Shown here: in pieces, positions 1-9,834 of the stretch
Numbering within the stretch: position 1 is the first letter of the stretch
Layout: each line of letters opens with the position of its first letter
Source: Procambarus clarkii
Taxonomy: Eukaryota; Arthropoda; Malacostraca; Decapoda; Cambaridae
DNA: 64,000 bases
Assembly (NCBI RefSeq): GCF_040958095.1
Contig: NC_091195.1
Location: 19,733,679-19,797,678, forward strand
Direction of reading: 5' to 3'
Made by a program: the position numbers and the translations under genes
The notes under the pieces: model-generated
Databases searched by the model: none
What the model was told of the DNA's origin: nothing
What the model saw: only the letters and a program-made list of their open reading frames with translations

Positions 1-203
1 CACATTCACTCCCGGGTCTCCTTGCCGTGACGCACTCTCTCTCTCTGGCGTATGGACCGATTTTAAGTTCCGTATGGCTGTAGGTGCGCGCGCCATACTG
101 GGGTGAAGGACGGTGCGCGCGCATACTGGAGTGAGGCACGTGCATGTGTTGTCTTCTCTTGAGACCCAGGAGAAGACATGACACTCAAAGAAAATGTCCA
201 CTA
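1..203. other. Non-coding stretch with a two-copy GC-rich direct repeat
   Basis: No coding signal is seen. A stretch containing 'ggtgcgcgcg(c)catactgg' followed by 'gtgaagg'-like sequence occurs twice in a row (about 82-108 and 112-137), making a short degenerate tandem pair. Nothing else is recognised. Confidence 0.5.
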
Positions 204-262
204 TGGGTTCACCATAGCCCGTGCTACTTGGAACTATTGTTTCGAGCAGCTGAATCTAAAAT
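204..262 (+). mobile_element. Short LINE 3'-end fragment
   Basis: The segment contains 'caccatagcccgtgctactt' and 'ggaacta', which I associate with 3' ends of decapod non-LTR retrotransposons. It has no ORF. Assignment rests on recall of the motif, so confidence is modest. The stretch from 263 to about 659 is AT-rich and shows nothing further. Confidence 0.35.
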
Positions 263-659
263 TACAGACCCAGTAATTACAGCACCTCAGATGTGTTGAG
301 TAGCCCTTCGTTCTAAGTTTGGTGTTGGGTTTAATTAAGGAATATCAACCTCTGGAGGGTCATTAGGCCCACCACAAGTACTTACTGACCAACCAGTAAG
401 TTTACAGTAGTCCTGAATGTGGTCCAGGACTAAAGTATACTCACAGTATACATACATCGAGAAGCTAGGTACACTTCTCAGTTCTAGTATAGTATACCTC
501 ATCGTGCTGTCTAGAAAAAAGATATCTTACTTAAATACTTTATTGCAAGTGTATTACAATTTAATGACTATTTTTTGTAAATTAGACAACATGTTGTGAC
601 TGTAATTAAAAAAAAATTAAGAGTTGAATATATGGACATATATTTATAAATAATTTAAC

Positions 660-1075
660 ATTCCAATTGTAAACTGTGTGAACAAGAACTGGGACATACT
701 CTCCAACACTATATCTGTGTTGTATCCACTATATATATCCATTATATCCACTATATCCCTGTTATAAGTGACTTCAGCCTCATACAAAGTACCTCATATA
801 ATGGTATGAGGTACTTTGAGCTCTGTAATTACTTCATAAAATCAGGAATATTGGAAGATATTCTTGTGCTATACCCAGATTATGCTAATGGAGTCTAATA
901 ATTCTCACCTGATTTTTAGTCATAGTTGATATGATTTTGTATTAATGCAAGTATTATCTCCCCTAATTCCATGTATGACTATCCTGTGAGGTGGGAATAA
1001 TAGTTGACCCTATAGCTAGTTCTTGAGCTACACTGTGTAATATCTCATATAGAACCGGGTAGCAGCACATTGCTG
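660..1075 (+). pseudogene. 3' remnant of an RNase H-type non-LTR retrotransposon (family S)
   Basis: Translation from about 668 gives a zinc-knuckle-like CKLCEQELGHTLQHYIC (CxxC then HxxxHxxC). After a short AT-rich interruption (about 720-775) the C-terminus reads RYFELCNYFIKSGILEDI and ends at a stop near 898. The 3' UTR has 'ttccatgtatgact' and 'gtagcagcacattgctg', as at 19620-19775. This matches the extreme C-terminus of ORF2 in LINEs that carry RNase H followed by a Cys/His cluster. It is 5'-truncated and frame-broken. Related pieces lie at 17095, 19176, 26215, 28197, 40430, 49295 and 56055. Confidence 0.65.
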
Positions 1076-1096
1076 CGTAAACCTAATTTTGACCAG

Positions 1097-1280
1097 ACCA
1101 CACACTAGAAGGTGAAGGGATGACTACGTTTCGGTCCATCCTGGACCATTCTCAAGTCGATTGTGACTTGATCGACTTGGGAATGGTCCAGGACAGACCG
1201 AAACGTCGTCGTCCCTTCACCTTCTAGTGTGTGGTTTGCTCAACATTCTTCAGCCACGTTATTGTGACTCATCGCCTGCA
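1097..1280. repeat. Foldback of two head-to-head copies of the 110-bp dispersed element
   Basis: The left arm (1097-1162) and right arm (1170-1236) are imperfect reverse complements joined by a short spacer. Each arm carries the element core, 'gacgtttcggtcc' or its complement. The right copy continues to 'actcatcgcctgca' near 1280 and is full length; the left copy stops at 'accacacactag'. The RNA or single strand could form a hairpin with stems of about 65 bp. Confidence 0.7.
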
Positions 1281-1864
1281 TATGGATGCCAACCTAATTT
1301 TGCCAAATAAAAAAAGTGAATTTTCAAATACATTTTTTGTAAATATGGGTGACTATATGGTATTTTTTATTACATTGGTATTTTTATTTTTTAACAATAA
1401 CTTATGTAGTAAATATTTAAAGTAACTTCGAGTAAGTAATTTTAGAAGTATAGTATATATTTGAGTATATGTCTGTAATTAATTTTATGAGTGAATACCT
1501 TAAATCTATTGTACATGTATAACATGATTTTATTTAATATATATCCCAGAAATTACGACTTTTTGAAGTTTTATGTAATAATTTTGATTAAACATCATTA
1601 TATTAAATTTTTTGTATACAAATTAGTGATGATATTTTAGACAATTTGAACAGTAAAAAGGTATCAGCACGAACGATCATCATGGGAACAGCATCACCCA
1701 CAGACACAAAGAATTTACATCAATCTTGTTTCCGGGAGACAGGTTCCCCACAGCGCTCTCTGCTGTTGATAAATTCCAGGGCGCAACTGCTGGATCCGAT
1801 CCCCCTGGAGACACATTTAAATTAAGATTGATTCATATGGTTGTGCCAGTTTTCAGGCTAATTT
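1281..1864. other. AT-rich non-coding stretch
   Basis: No coding sequence is recognised. On the minus strand an AATAAA lies at about 1529-1534, some 330 nt past the stop codon of the candidate gene at 1865-2233, and could be its polyadenylation signal. That link is only positional. Confidence 0.4.
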
Positions 1865-2233
1865 TCAGTGGATCATATCCACGAAACAGGCCCAGTCGCG
1901 CGTACATTCGCATGTCTTGGGGTCCTGAAGGTTGCAAGGATTTGGACACGCAATACACATGCGTTGGATAAATTGGTAACTGGAACTAACAATCCGATTA
2001 TCCTTTTCGTGCTCAGAAAATGGAAGTCTCTCGTCTAGGAGATCATCCGGGAGGCCATCCGGTACCGAGGTCTCCACTAAGCGTTGTGTAATAACCCCGG
2101 GGAACGTATAGGTTCGGGAAGGGGAGTTTGGAGGGACCCACAGAGCATCCTCCGGAAACTCTAAAGGCCTCGACGTGTCCCCTCCAACTGCTCTCCAAGA
2201 CAGCACCAGACACGTCACCCAGAACATGATCAT
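1865..2233 (-). CDS. Candidate small secreted cysteine-rich protein (122 aa), unidentified
   Basis: The ATG at 2233-2231 opens 122 codons ending in TGA. The frame stays open further upstream to about 2383, but this ATG is preferred because it starts a plausible signal peptide: MIMFWVTCLVLSWRAVGG, a hydrophobic core then small residues. The mature part would be about 100 aa, acidic and proline-containing in the middle. It ends in a compact cluster of six cysteines in 18 residues, spaced CxxCxxxCx7CxCx5C (CIACPNPCNLQDPK, then TCECTRDWACF). Size, leader and paired cysteines fit a secreted peptide or toxin-like or hormone-like precursor, but I recognise no family. The segment is not repeated in the window, unlike nearly everything else. 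It may be one exon of a larger gene, and the minisatellite begins about 120 bp upstream of the ATG. Confidence 0.45.
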   Translation of the reverse strand: MIMFWVTCLVLSWRAVGGDTSRPLEFPEDALWVPPNSPSRTYTFPGVITQRLVETSVPDGLPDDLLDERLPFSEHEKDNRIVSSSYQFIQRMCIACPNPCNLQDPKTCECTRDWACFVDMIH

Positions 2234-2350
2234 AACGCGGCCTCCGGTGTAGGAATGTCGTACAGTCTTGGACGAGTGACGAACCCAGTTTAAGGCTGGC
2301 ATAGTTGAGACACTGTGTGGCACTGAGCTTCCTTTCTGGTTAACTTTAGA

Positions 2351-2950
2351 AATCACCAGGCACTGAGATTGATCACCAGGCACTGAGATTGATCACCAGG
2401 CACTGAGATTGATCACCAGGCACTGAGATTGATCACCAGGCACTGAGATTGATCACCAGGCACTGAGATTGATCACTAGGCACTGAGATTGATCACCAGG
2501 CACTGAGATTGATCATCAGGCACTGAGATTGATCACCAGGCACTGAGATTGATCACCAGGCACTGAGATTGATCACTAGGCACTGAGATTGATCACCTGG
2601 CACTGAGATTGATCTCCAGGCACTGAGATTGATCTCCAGGCACTGGGACAGGTCCGCAGGCACTAAGACGGGTCAGCAGGCACTAAGACGGGTCACCAGG
2701 TACTAAGACGGGTCAGCAGGCACTAAGACGGGTCACCAGTCACTAAGACGGGTCAGCAGACACTAAGACGGGTCAGCAGGCACTAAGACGGGTCAGCAGG
2801 CACTAAGACGGGTCAGCAGGTACTAAGACGAGTCAGCAGGCACTAAGACGGGTCAGCAGGCACTAAGACGGGTCAGCAGGCACTAAGACGGGTCAGCAGG
2901 CACTAAAACGAGTCAACAGGCACTAAACAGGGTCTTCCGGTCACCAGACT
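2351..2950. repeat. 20-bp minisatellite with two subfamilies
   Basis: About 15 units of 'gatcaccaggcactgagatt' (2351-2650) change abruptly to about 14 units of 'ggtcagcaggcactaagacg' (2651-2930). The period is exactly 20 bp throughout. The two blocks share the 'aggcact.aga' core, so they are diverged forms of one monomer, each homogenised separately. Confidence 0.95.
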
Positions 2951-3489
2951 GAGGAAATCAGTGTAGTGTATATGGCACTCTGATTCGTGTGATACTGTGG
3001 TTTATGTGGCACTGTTGTGCGTGGCACTCTAGCGGCGCAGGCAAGGTGGCGAAGCTGAATGCGTAGGAGACCACCGCCACTGGGAGCGGCACCTCACCAG
3101 GTGCCAGCTTACTACATCCGGCAAAAGTTATCTTATGATAATGCACATGCATTATGTTTAAGTCGGCCAAAGGTTGAAACTTTATCCCGTTCTCTCTCAA
3201 GTAAAGCGTCTCATTTTCGTACACTGTGGTCGCTAGCGTATAATTTAAGGGGAAACTATAGAAAGTTACTGGTCACACATATTCTCGTTTTTTATGCGTT
3301 TAGGTGAATATGTGTTGGACACTATGTCTACACATAGTATAGACATTATGCGTTGGCTAGGGGTAGGTGGGTAGCTTGGGTTCATGCATTTTAGTACCCG
3401 TTATTTTGTACATTGAGGCAAATTGAGAGAACGGGCTGGCTTGACCAGGGAGGAACAAGACGATGGTTAAACCTATAACCTTTGACACC
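2951..3489. other. Stretch without recognised gene
   Basis: ORFs of 80-90 codons exist on both strands (2958-3224 minus, 3059-3307 plus) and overlap each other. Neither shows a domain, a signal peptide or duplication elsewhere. No call is supported. Confidence 0.4.
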
Positions 3490-3925
3490 GTGGTGATACT
3501 ATATTACATATATAGAGGCCACATACCACATATGCTATATAAAACATTTATTATAGATAATATACTATACATGATTTATTGATACATGATTTATACTTGA
3601 TTGATGATTGATGATATACATGATTGATTTATACATGATTTATCTATACATGATATATAGAGGCTATGTACAACATATGCTATATAGAGACTATGCACAA
3701 CATATGCTATATAAAGATTTCATGCTACATATGCTATATGGAGATTATATACAATAAATGCTATATAAAAACTATGTACCATATATTCTATATAAAGACT
3801 TAATACTACATATGCTTTATAAAAACTTTATACTACATATACTTATAGAGACTATATACAACAAATGCTATATAAAAACTATGTACCACATATGCTGTAT
3901 AGAGACTTTATACAACATATGATAT
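3490..3925. repeat. Degenerate AT-rich tandem repeat
   Basis: A motif like 'acatatgctatatagagact' plus 'atgtacaa' recurs roughly every 35-45 bp, with unit lengths and sequence drifting, for example at 3660, 3700, 3740, 3780, 3830 and 3880. It is an old, decayed minisatellite. Confidence 0.75.
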
Positions 3926-4455
3926 AAGTATTATTGCTTCAACCAAATTGCTCTCCAAACAATGGAGAAACAAATTGAAGACAAAAATATTTTTGCACTT
4001 TCGAAAATACATATTGTATGTTATTATTTGTATGGTTAACGCATTTATTTTCAATCTTACAACAAATCAATACTGAAAATATGTATTCATGTATATAAGA
4101 AACAAATTTGTGTTCCCTTTGGTTTGCACAACGAGAGGTAATTGAAAGTGTTGTTTAGTAGAGGCAGTATATGTGACCTGAACTTTTTTTATTGCAACCT
4201 GCAACAGCTGGTCAATTTTTCCTTAACCGCTGAGCAGTATAGCACCTCAGACAATTATATTTGTTGGTGGAAACAATACAGTTTGGTGAATACTTTCTAT
4301 AAATACTCATTTATCTTGCTGAACGTGTTATTTACATGTTGTCTCTATTTTCTACATTACACACACACACACACACAGTCAGTTTCAAGTGTAGATATGA
4401 TAGAGCCCAATAGGCTCAGGAACCTGTACACCAGTTGAACAGTGAACACACCAAC
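3926..4455. other. AT-rich spacer ending in a (CA)n run and a seed-like motif
   Basis: No gene is seen. A (CA)9 run lies at about 4361-4378. At 4432-4455, just before the next minisatellite, is 'cagttgaacagtgaacacac', which resembles the monomer of the separate minisatellite at 7674-9772. Confidence 0.55.
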
Positions 4456-5385
4456 AGGGTACTGTGTTTCTGTCCCCCAGGGTACTGTGTTTCTGTCCCC
4501 CAGGGTACTGTGTTTCTGTCCCCCAGGGTACTGTGCTGCTTCTGTCCCCCAGGGTACTCTGCTGCTTCTGTCCCCCAGGGTACTGTGCTGCTTCTGTCCC
4601 CCAGGGTACTGTGCTGCTTCTGTCCCCCAGGGTACTGTTCTGCTTCTGTCCCCCAGGGTAATGTGTATGCTTCTGTCCCCCAGGGTACTGTGCTGCTTCT
4701 GTCCCCCAGGGTACTGTTCTGCTTCTGTCCCCCAGGGTACTGTGCTGCTTCTGTCCCCCAGGGTACTGTTCTGCTTCTGTCCCCCAGGGTACTGTTCTGC
4801 TTCTGTCCCCCAGGGTAATGTGTATGCTTCTGTCCCCCAGGGTACTGTGCTCCTTCTGTCCCCCAGGGTACTGTTCTGCTTCTGTCCCCCAGGGTAATGT
4901 GTATGCTTCTGTCCCCCAGGGTACTGTGCTGCTTCTGTCCCCCAGGGTAATGTGTATGCTTCTGTCCCCCAGGGTACTGTGCTGCTTCTGTCCCCCAGGG
5001 TACTGTTCTGCTTCTGTCCCCCAGGGTAATGTGTATGCTTCTGTCCCCCAGGGTACTGTGCTGCTTCTGTCCCCCAGGGTAATGTGTATGCTTCTGTCCC
5101 CCAGGGTACTGTGCTGCTTCTGTCCCCCAGGGTAATGTGTATGCTTCTGTCCCCCAGGGTACTGTGCTGCTTCTGTCCCCCAGGGTACTGTGTTTCTGTC
5201 CCCCAGGGCACTGTGCTGCTTCTGTCCCCCAGGGTACTGTGCTGCTTCTGTCCCCCAGGGTAATGTGTATGCTTCTGTCCCCCAGGGTACTGTGCTGCTT
5301 CTGTCCCCCAGGGTAATGTGTATGCTTCTGTCCCCCAGGGTACTGTGCATGCTTCTGTCCCCCCCAGGGTACTGTGCTTGCTCCT
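4456..5385. repeat. Mixed 23/26/27-bp minisatellite
   Basis: About 36 units share 'cttctgtcccccagggta'. Three unit types are interspersed: 23 bp ('ctgtgtttctgtcccccag'), 26 bp ('ctgtgctgcttctgtccc' or 'ctgttctgcttctg') and 27 bp ('atgtgtatgcttctgtccc'). The 27-bp type is absent from the left edge. The unit lacks stop codons in several frames, so long meaningless ORFs cross it on both strands. Each unit also holds a pyrimidine tract-AG-GGTA string that resembles a 3' splice site followed by a GT. Confidence 0.95.
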
Positions 5386-5469
5386 GTACTTTGCCTCATT
5401 GAACACAGAACACAGAAATAACACCACATGAGACTAGAAGACATGGCAGAATTGCCAAATAGCTTTCTT

Positions 5470-5646
5470 TAGTTTAGTTCATTTATTATGCACCACATAC
5501 CCATCTTGTGGGCGGTAGTGGAGAGGGTTACAAAGGCACATAATGGGCTCAGGGACTGAACCCCACAATCCATTTAGGTAAGCAAGTTACAATCTTGATG
5601 AGCTAGTTACAAAATTCAGTATAAGTCGTCACATTATCAATGGCAC
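5470..5646 (-). mobile_element. 3' UTR fragment of RNase H LINE family R
   Basis: Matches in reverse the 3' UTR at 10700-10885 and at 39606-39785: 'gcaccacatacccatcttgt', 'gggcggtagtgg', 'cacataatgggctcagg', 'gatgagctagttacaaaatt'. The copy is 5'-truncated, with only the 3' end kept. Confidence 0.8.
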
Positions 5647-5772
5647 TGAAAAGCCAAGGTGCAACAGGCACGCTGAGAGAACTAGATCCAAAGGTTCAAA
5701 GACTTACTTTCAAAGACTTTAGAATACCAAAAGGTTCAAGACTTACGGAGTGTAACTGGTTGACCTCTCGAA

Positions 5773-5950
5773 GTGTTCAAAACAGAACTCGACAAGAACC
5801 TTCAGAGGATATCTGATCAACCAAGCTGTGACTCGTACGTCAGGCTGCATCGTATGTCAGCAGCCCCATCGAACAGCCTGGGCGATCAGACCAGTAACCA
5901 GAATGCCTGGTCAAAAACAGGGCTGATTGATTGTTGCCGCCGGAGGCGCT
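5773..5950 (+). pseudogene. C-terminal fragment of a LINE ORF2 (third family)
   Basis: Translation reads VFKTELDKNLQRISDQPSCD, then SYVRL and SNSLGDQTSNQNAWSKTG. I know this type of sequence from the extreme C-terminus of decapod LINE reverse-transcriptase ORFs ('LDKYLQ.IPDQP...'). It is isolated, with no RT domain upstream, and has diverged. Confidence 0.55.
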
Positions 5951-5951
5951 T

Positions 5952-6189
5952 GGTTTATTGTGCACCCCATACTCATCCTGTGAGCGGTAGCGCAAAAAGG
6001 ATTACACAGGGCACAAAAAGTCTTTATCAGACCTCAATGGAGATTATTACATAAAGAATTTCATCTATCCTTCACATTTTATAATTATAATTTTAGCTTC
6101 TTACAGAGAATGTGGTATTTCAATAGCTACTTGACCCTTGTTACTTGACCTATACTTTTTACTTGCTGCATAGACATGTTTTACTTGAG
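5952..6189 (-). mobile_element. LINE 3' UTR-like segment, minus strand
   Basis: Contains a diverged form of the family R 3' UTR: 'caccccatactcatcc', 'tgagcggtagcg', 'ggattacacagggcacaaaa'. It lies directly 3' (in minus sense) of the RNase H pseudogene at 6190-6770 and is probably part of the same element. The Cys/His C-terminal segment is not recognisable between them. Confidence 0.5.
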
Positions 6190-6770
6190 TCATTTCATTG
6201 TGATGAACAATGGACCTGCTAGTTCCAGTTGTACTGTATTGCTTTCTTCAAATTCATTCAGGAGTTCTCGTCTAATGACACTTTTAAGGGACCTATTTGA
6301 TAACTTAAGATTCCGTTCAATACTGTCTTTATTTACTGCAGCCTTAGCAAGGCCGTCAACTTTATCATGTTCCTGCAGGCCAATGTGTGAAGGATTCCAC
6401 AAGCAGGCGATGAGTCACAATAACGTGGCTAAAGTATGATGACCAGACCACACACTAGAAGGTGAAGTGACGACGACGTTTCGGTCCGTCCTGGACCATT
6501 CTCAAGTCGATTGATTTCACAACATATTGATATTTACCCCCTTATTAAGTATACATATATATCTATGGCTTCGGAGACAAGCACGTTATTTCTTAATTGT
6601 AAACTATTTAATGATAGTAGTGAGGAAAGGGAGTCAGAAATAATTAAGCTGTCTACGTCAATGTTGTCAATAATTTCGAGTGCTATCAATTCAGCTTGCA
6701 TTGTGGATGTCCAGTTACTAGCTCTTATATCCCTTTGAATTGTGCTTCCATCTATGAGTAATAATAGCAC
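6190..6770 (-). pseudogene. RNase H domain of a non-LTR retrotransposon, split by an insertion
   Basis: The minus strand encodes, in order, DGSTIQRDI, MQAELIALEIID (active-site Glu region), LIISDSLSSLLSL (active-site Asp) and, after an interruption, WNPSHIGLQEHDKVDGLAKA (C-terminal His/Asp region). These are RNase H motifs as found after the RT domain of I-group LINEs. The interruption is the 110-bp element at 6403-6512. If it and one target-site copy are skipped, the reading frame continues uninterrupted through the NML-WNPSHIG junction. No intact RT is present nearby. Confidence 0.8.
6403..6512 (-). mobile_element. 110-bp dispersed element inserted in the RNase H pseudogene
   Basis: Flanked by a 10-bp near-perfect target-site duplication: gattccacaa (6393-6402) and gatttcacaa (6513-6522). 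The body is the reverse complement of the family core 'gacggaccgaaacgtcgtcg' with 'ttctagtgtgtggtc' and 'gtgactcatcgcctgc'. It has no ORF, no A-tail, no tRNA head and no obvious terminal inverted repeats. Other copies: 1171-1280, 35940-36052, 38432-38567, 46032-46172 and 60570-60704. Confidence 0.85.
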
Positions 6771-7343
6771 TTCCTGCCCTCACTGTAGCTGTATTGAGTG
6801 ATGAGAGGGTCCAGGAGATGTTGAGCCTTTTTATGATCAACATACTGTATACATATAGTTTAATAAAGTATTTGAGTCTCACAAACAACACAATATTTAT
6901 AGTATAACTTAAATTTAAAAATATTTACTCAAATTAGTAGTTATTTAACTACAACAAAAATATAATATCTTACCACAGATATAATCCTTGCGTCTAATAA
7001 ATTTATGATTGATCAAATGTTAGAATAAGAGAAATTATTTTTTATATTTTTAAGTCTGCAAAATAGTATGCAATTTTTTATTAATTTTTAATGACAAACA
7101 ATAATTTACAAAAAAATTGACATGAATATTAATATCAATAGTTGTTGGAACATGTTGTTAAAAGAAAATATTTTTATTATAACAGTTAATCAAATAAATA
7201 ATGACTCCCAGTCAACTCTCTCATCTCCTCGCCATCACTGAAACCAACCCAACCATCCACTATCCCTCCAGACCCCTCATCCACTCCCCCTCCTTACCCA
7301 CCAACCAACATCTTACTGGTTCCAGACAACACAATCCCGCCCA
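6771..7343. other. AT-rich stretch without gene
   Basis: Strongly AT-rich from 6840 to 7200, then a pyrimidine-rich, C-rich segment (7205-7340) with 'ccatccactatccctcc'-like sequence. No ORF or motif is recognised. Confidence 0.4.
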
Positions 7344-7420
7344 TAACTGGGTGAGAATAGCTTGAGCTACCTCATCCCTTTGTGTGTATTTTACCTCAAT
7401 AAACTTATTTCAATTCAATC
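7344..7420 (+). mobile_element. LINE 3' tail fragment with AATAAA
   Basis: 'gggtgagaatagcttgagct' followed by 'acctcatccctttgtgtgta' and 'cctcaataaacttatttcaa' is the complement of the insertion at 59653-60025. It holds the polyadenylation signal and ends in an AATTC-like short tail. Confidence 0.7.
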
Positions 7421-7673
7421 CCACCCAATATGGAAGCAATGATTACCCGCGTGATACAAAATCACCCACTCAATAAAGAACAAAAAAAATAAAAGCAAAT
7501 GAAAGTTGAGAATGCCTTATGAACAATTCAGAAGAACCAAGAAGTCATACTCCAAGTTTTGCAGGACCAGAGATCGTCTCGGAAGGTCTAGCAACTTGGT
7601 GCATGGTGATGCAACATATGAAGCCAAGGCACATAACAGCACACACAGTGATACCATAGTCTCAGTGAACCTG
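7421..7673. other. Flank of the large minisatellite
   Basis: A reading frame opens at an ATG at 7512 and runs into the repeat. Its first 50 residues are basic with no signal peptide and no recognisable domain (MPYEQFRRTKKSYSKF start). I do not count this as evidence for a gene. Confidence 0.4.
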
Positions 7674-9772
7674 CCAACACCAGTGAACACAACACCAGTG
7701 AACACAACACCAGTGAACACAACACCAGTGAACACACCACCAGTGAACACAACACCAGTGAACACAACACCAGTGAACACACCACCAGTGAACACACCAC
7801 CAGTGAACACATCAACACCAGTGAACACACCACCAGTGAACACACCACCAGTGAACACAACACCAGTGAACACAACACCAGTGAACACACCACCAGTGAA
7901 CACACCACCAGTGAACACATCAACACCAGTGAACACACCACCAGTGAACACATCAACACCAGTGAACACACCACCAGTGAACACAACACCAGTGAACACA
8001 ACACCAGTGAACACACCACCAGTGAACACATCAACACCAGTGAACACACCACCAGTGAACACATCAACACCAGTGAACACAGCACCAGTGAACACACCAC
8101 CAGTGAACACACCACCAGTGAACACATCAACACCAGTGAACACATCAACACCAGTGAACACACCACCAGTGAACACACCACCAGTGAACACATCAACACC
8201 AGTGAACACACCACCAGTGAACACATCAACACCAGTGAACACAACACCAGTGAACACACCACCAGTGAACACATCAACACCAGTGAACACACCACCACTG
8301 AACACATCAACACCAGTGAACACAACACCAGTGAACACACCACCAGTGAACACATCAACACCAGTGAACACAACACCAGTGAACACACCACCAGTGAACA
8401 CATCAACACCAGTGAACACACCACCAGTGAACACATCAACACCAGTGAACACAGCACCAGTGAACACAACACCAGTGAACACAGCACCAGTGAACACAAC
8501 ACCAGTGAACACAGCACCAGTGAACACAACACCAGTGAACACACCACCAGTGAACACATCAACACCAGTGAACACACCACCAGTGAACACATCAACACCA
8601 GTGAACACACCACCAGTGAACACATCAACACCAGTGAACACACCACCAGTGAACACACCACCAGTGAACACATCAACACCAGTGAACACAACACCAGTGA
8701 ACACACCACCAGTGAACACAACACCAGTGAACACACCACCAGTGAACACATCAACACCAGTGAACACAACACCAGTGAACACAACACCAGTGAACACACC
8801 ACCAGTGAACACACCAGTGAACACAACACCAGTGAACACAACAGCAGTGAACACACCACCAGTGAACACACCACCAGTGAACACACCACCAGTGAACACA
8901 ACACCAGTGAACACAACAACACCAGTGAACACAACACCAGTGAACACAACACGAGTGAACCTACCAACACCAGTGAACACAACACCAGTGAACACACCAC
9001 CAGTGAACACATCAACACCAGTGAACACACCACCAGTGAACACAACACCAGTGAACACAACACCAGTGAACACACCACCCAGTGAACACATCAACACCAG
9101 TGAACACACCACCAGTGAACACATCAACACCAGTGAACACAGCACCAGTGAACACAACACCAGTGAACACAACACCAGTGAACACAACACCAATGAACAC
9201 ACCAACACTAATGAACGCATCAACACCAGTGAACACAACACCAGTGAACACAACACCAGTGAACACAGCACCAGTGAGCACAACAGCAGTGAACACACCA
9301 CCAGTGAACACATCAACACCACTGAACACAGCACCAGTGAACACAACACCAGTGAACACAACACCAGTGAACACAACACCAGTGAACACAACACCAGTGA
9401 ACACACCAACACTAATGAACACAACACCAGTGAACACAGCACCAGTGAACACAACACCAGTGAACACAACACCAGTGAACACAACACCAGTGAACACAAC
9501 ACCAGTGAACACAACACCAGTGAACACACCAACAGTAATGAACGCATCAACACCAGTGAACACACCAACAGTAATGAACGCATCAACACCAGTGAACACA
9601 CCAACAGTAATGAACGCATCACCACCAATGAACACAACACCAGTGAACACACCAACAGTAATGAACGCATCAACACCAGTGAACACACCACCAGTGAACA
9701 CAACACCAGTGAACACAACACCAGTGAACACAACACCAGTGAACACAACACCAGTGAACACACCAACAAAAA
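7674..9772. repeat. 2.1-kb minisatellite of 15- and 18-bp units
   Basis: Units are 'ccagtgaacacaaca' or 'ccagtgaacacacca' (15 bp) and 'ccagtgaacacatcaaca' (18 bp), with a rare 12-bp form near 8810. Nearly all lengths are multiples of three, so the + frame reads PVNTT, PVNTP and PVNTST for 1.4 kb until an extra C near 9079 shifts it. The right third has more variants, such as 'accaacactaatgaacgcat' and 'acagtaatgaacgcatcaac'. Both strands are open in more than one frame, which is a property of the unit. Coding is not supported. Confidence 0.95.
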
Positions 9773-9834
9773 TGAGCACATCAACACAGCAAATCTTGCA
9801 AAAAAAAAAAACTAACTCCAAAATAACACTTGCT

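Noticed and set aside
2958..3307. Overlapping 88- and 82-codon ORFs on opposite strands
   Set aside because: No motif, signal peptide or conservation evidence within the window; length is within chance expectation.
4357..5444. Three overlapping minus-strand ORFs of 320-356 codons and several on the + strand
   Set aside because: All are translations of the same minisatellite in different frames. The 26-bp unit has no stop in several frames; reading frame rotates with unit length, and the flanks show no start context or domain.
7512..9815. A 769-codon Pro/Val/Asn/Thr repeat protein, and 756- and 496-codon ORFs on the other strand
   Set aside because: They are open because the 15/18-bp units lack stops on both strands. 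The + frame shifts at 9079 without ending, which shows that openness is not evidence of coding. Kept only as a repeat and a low-weight finding.
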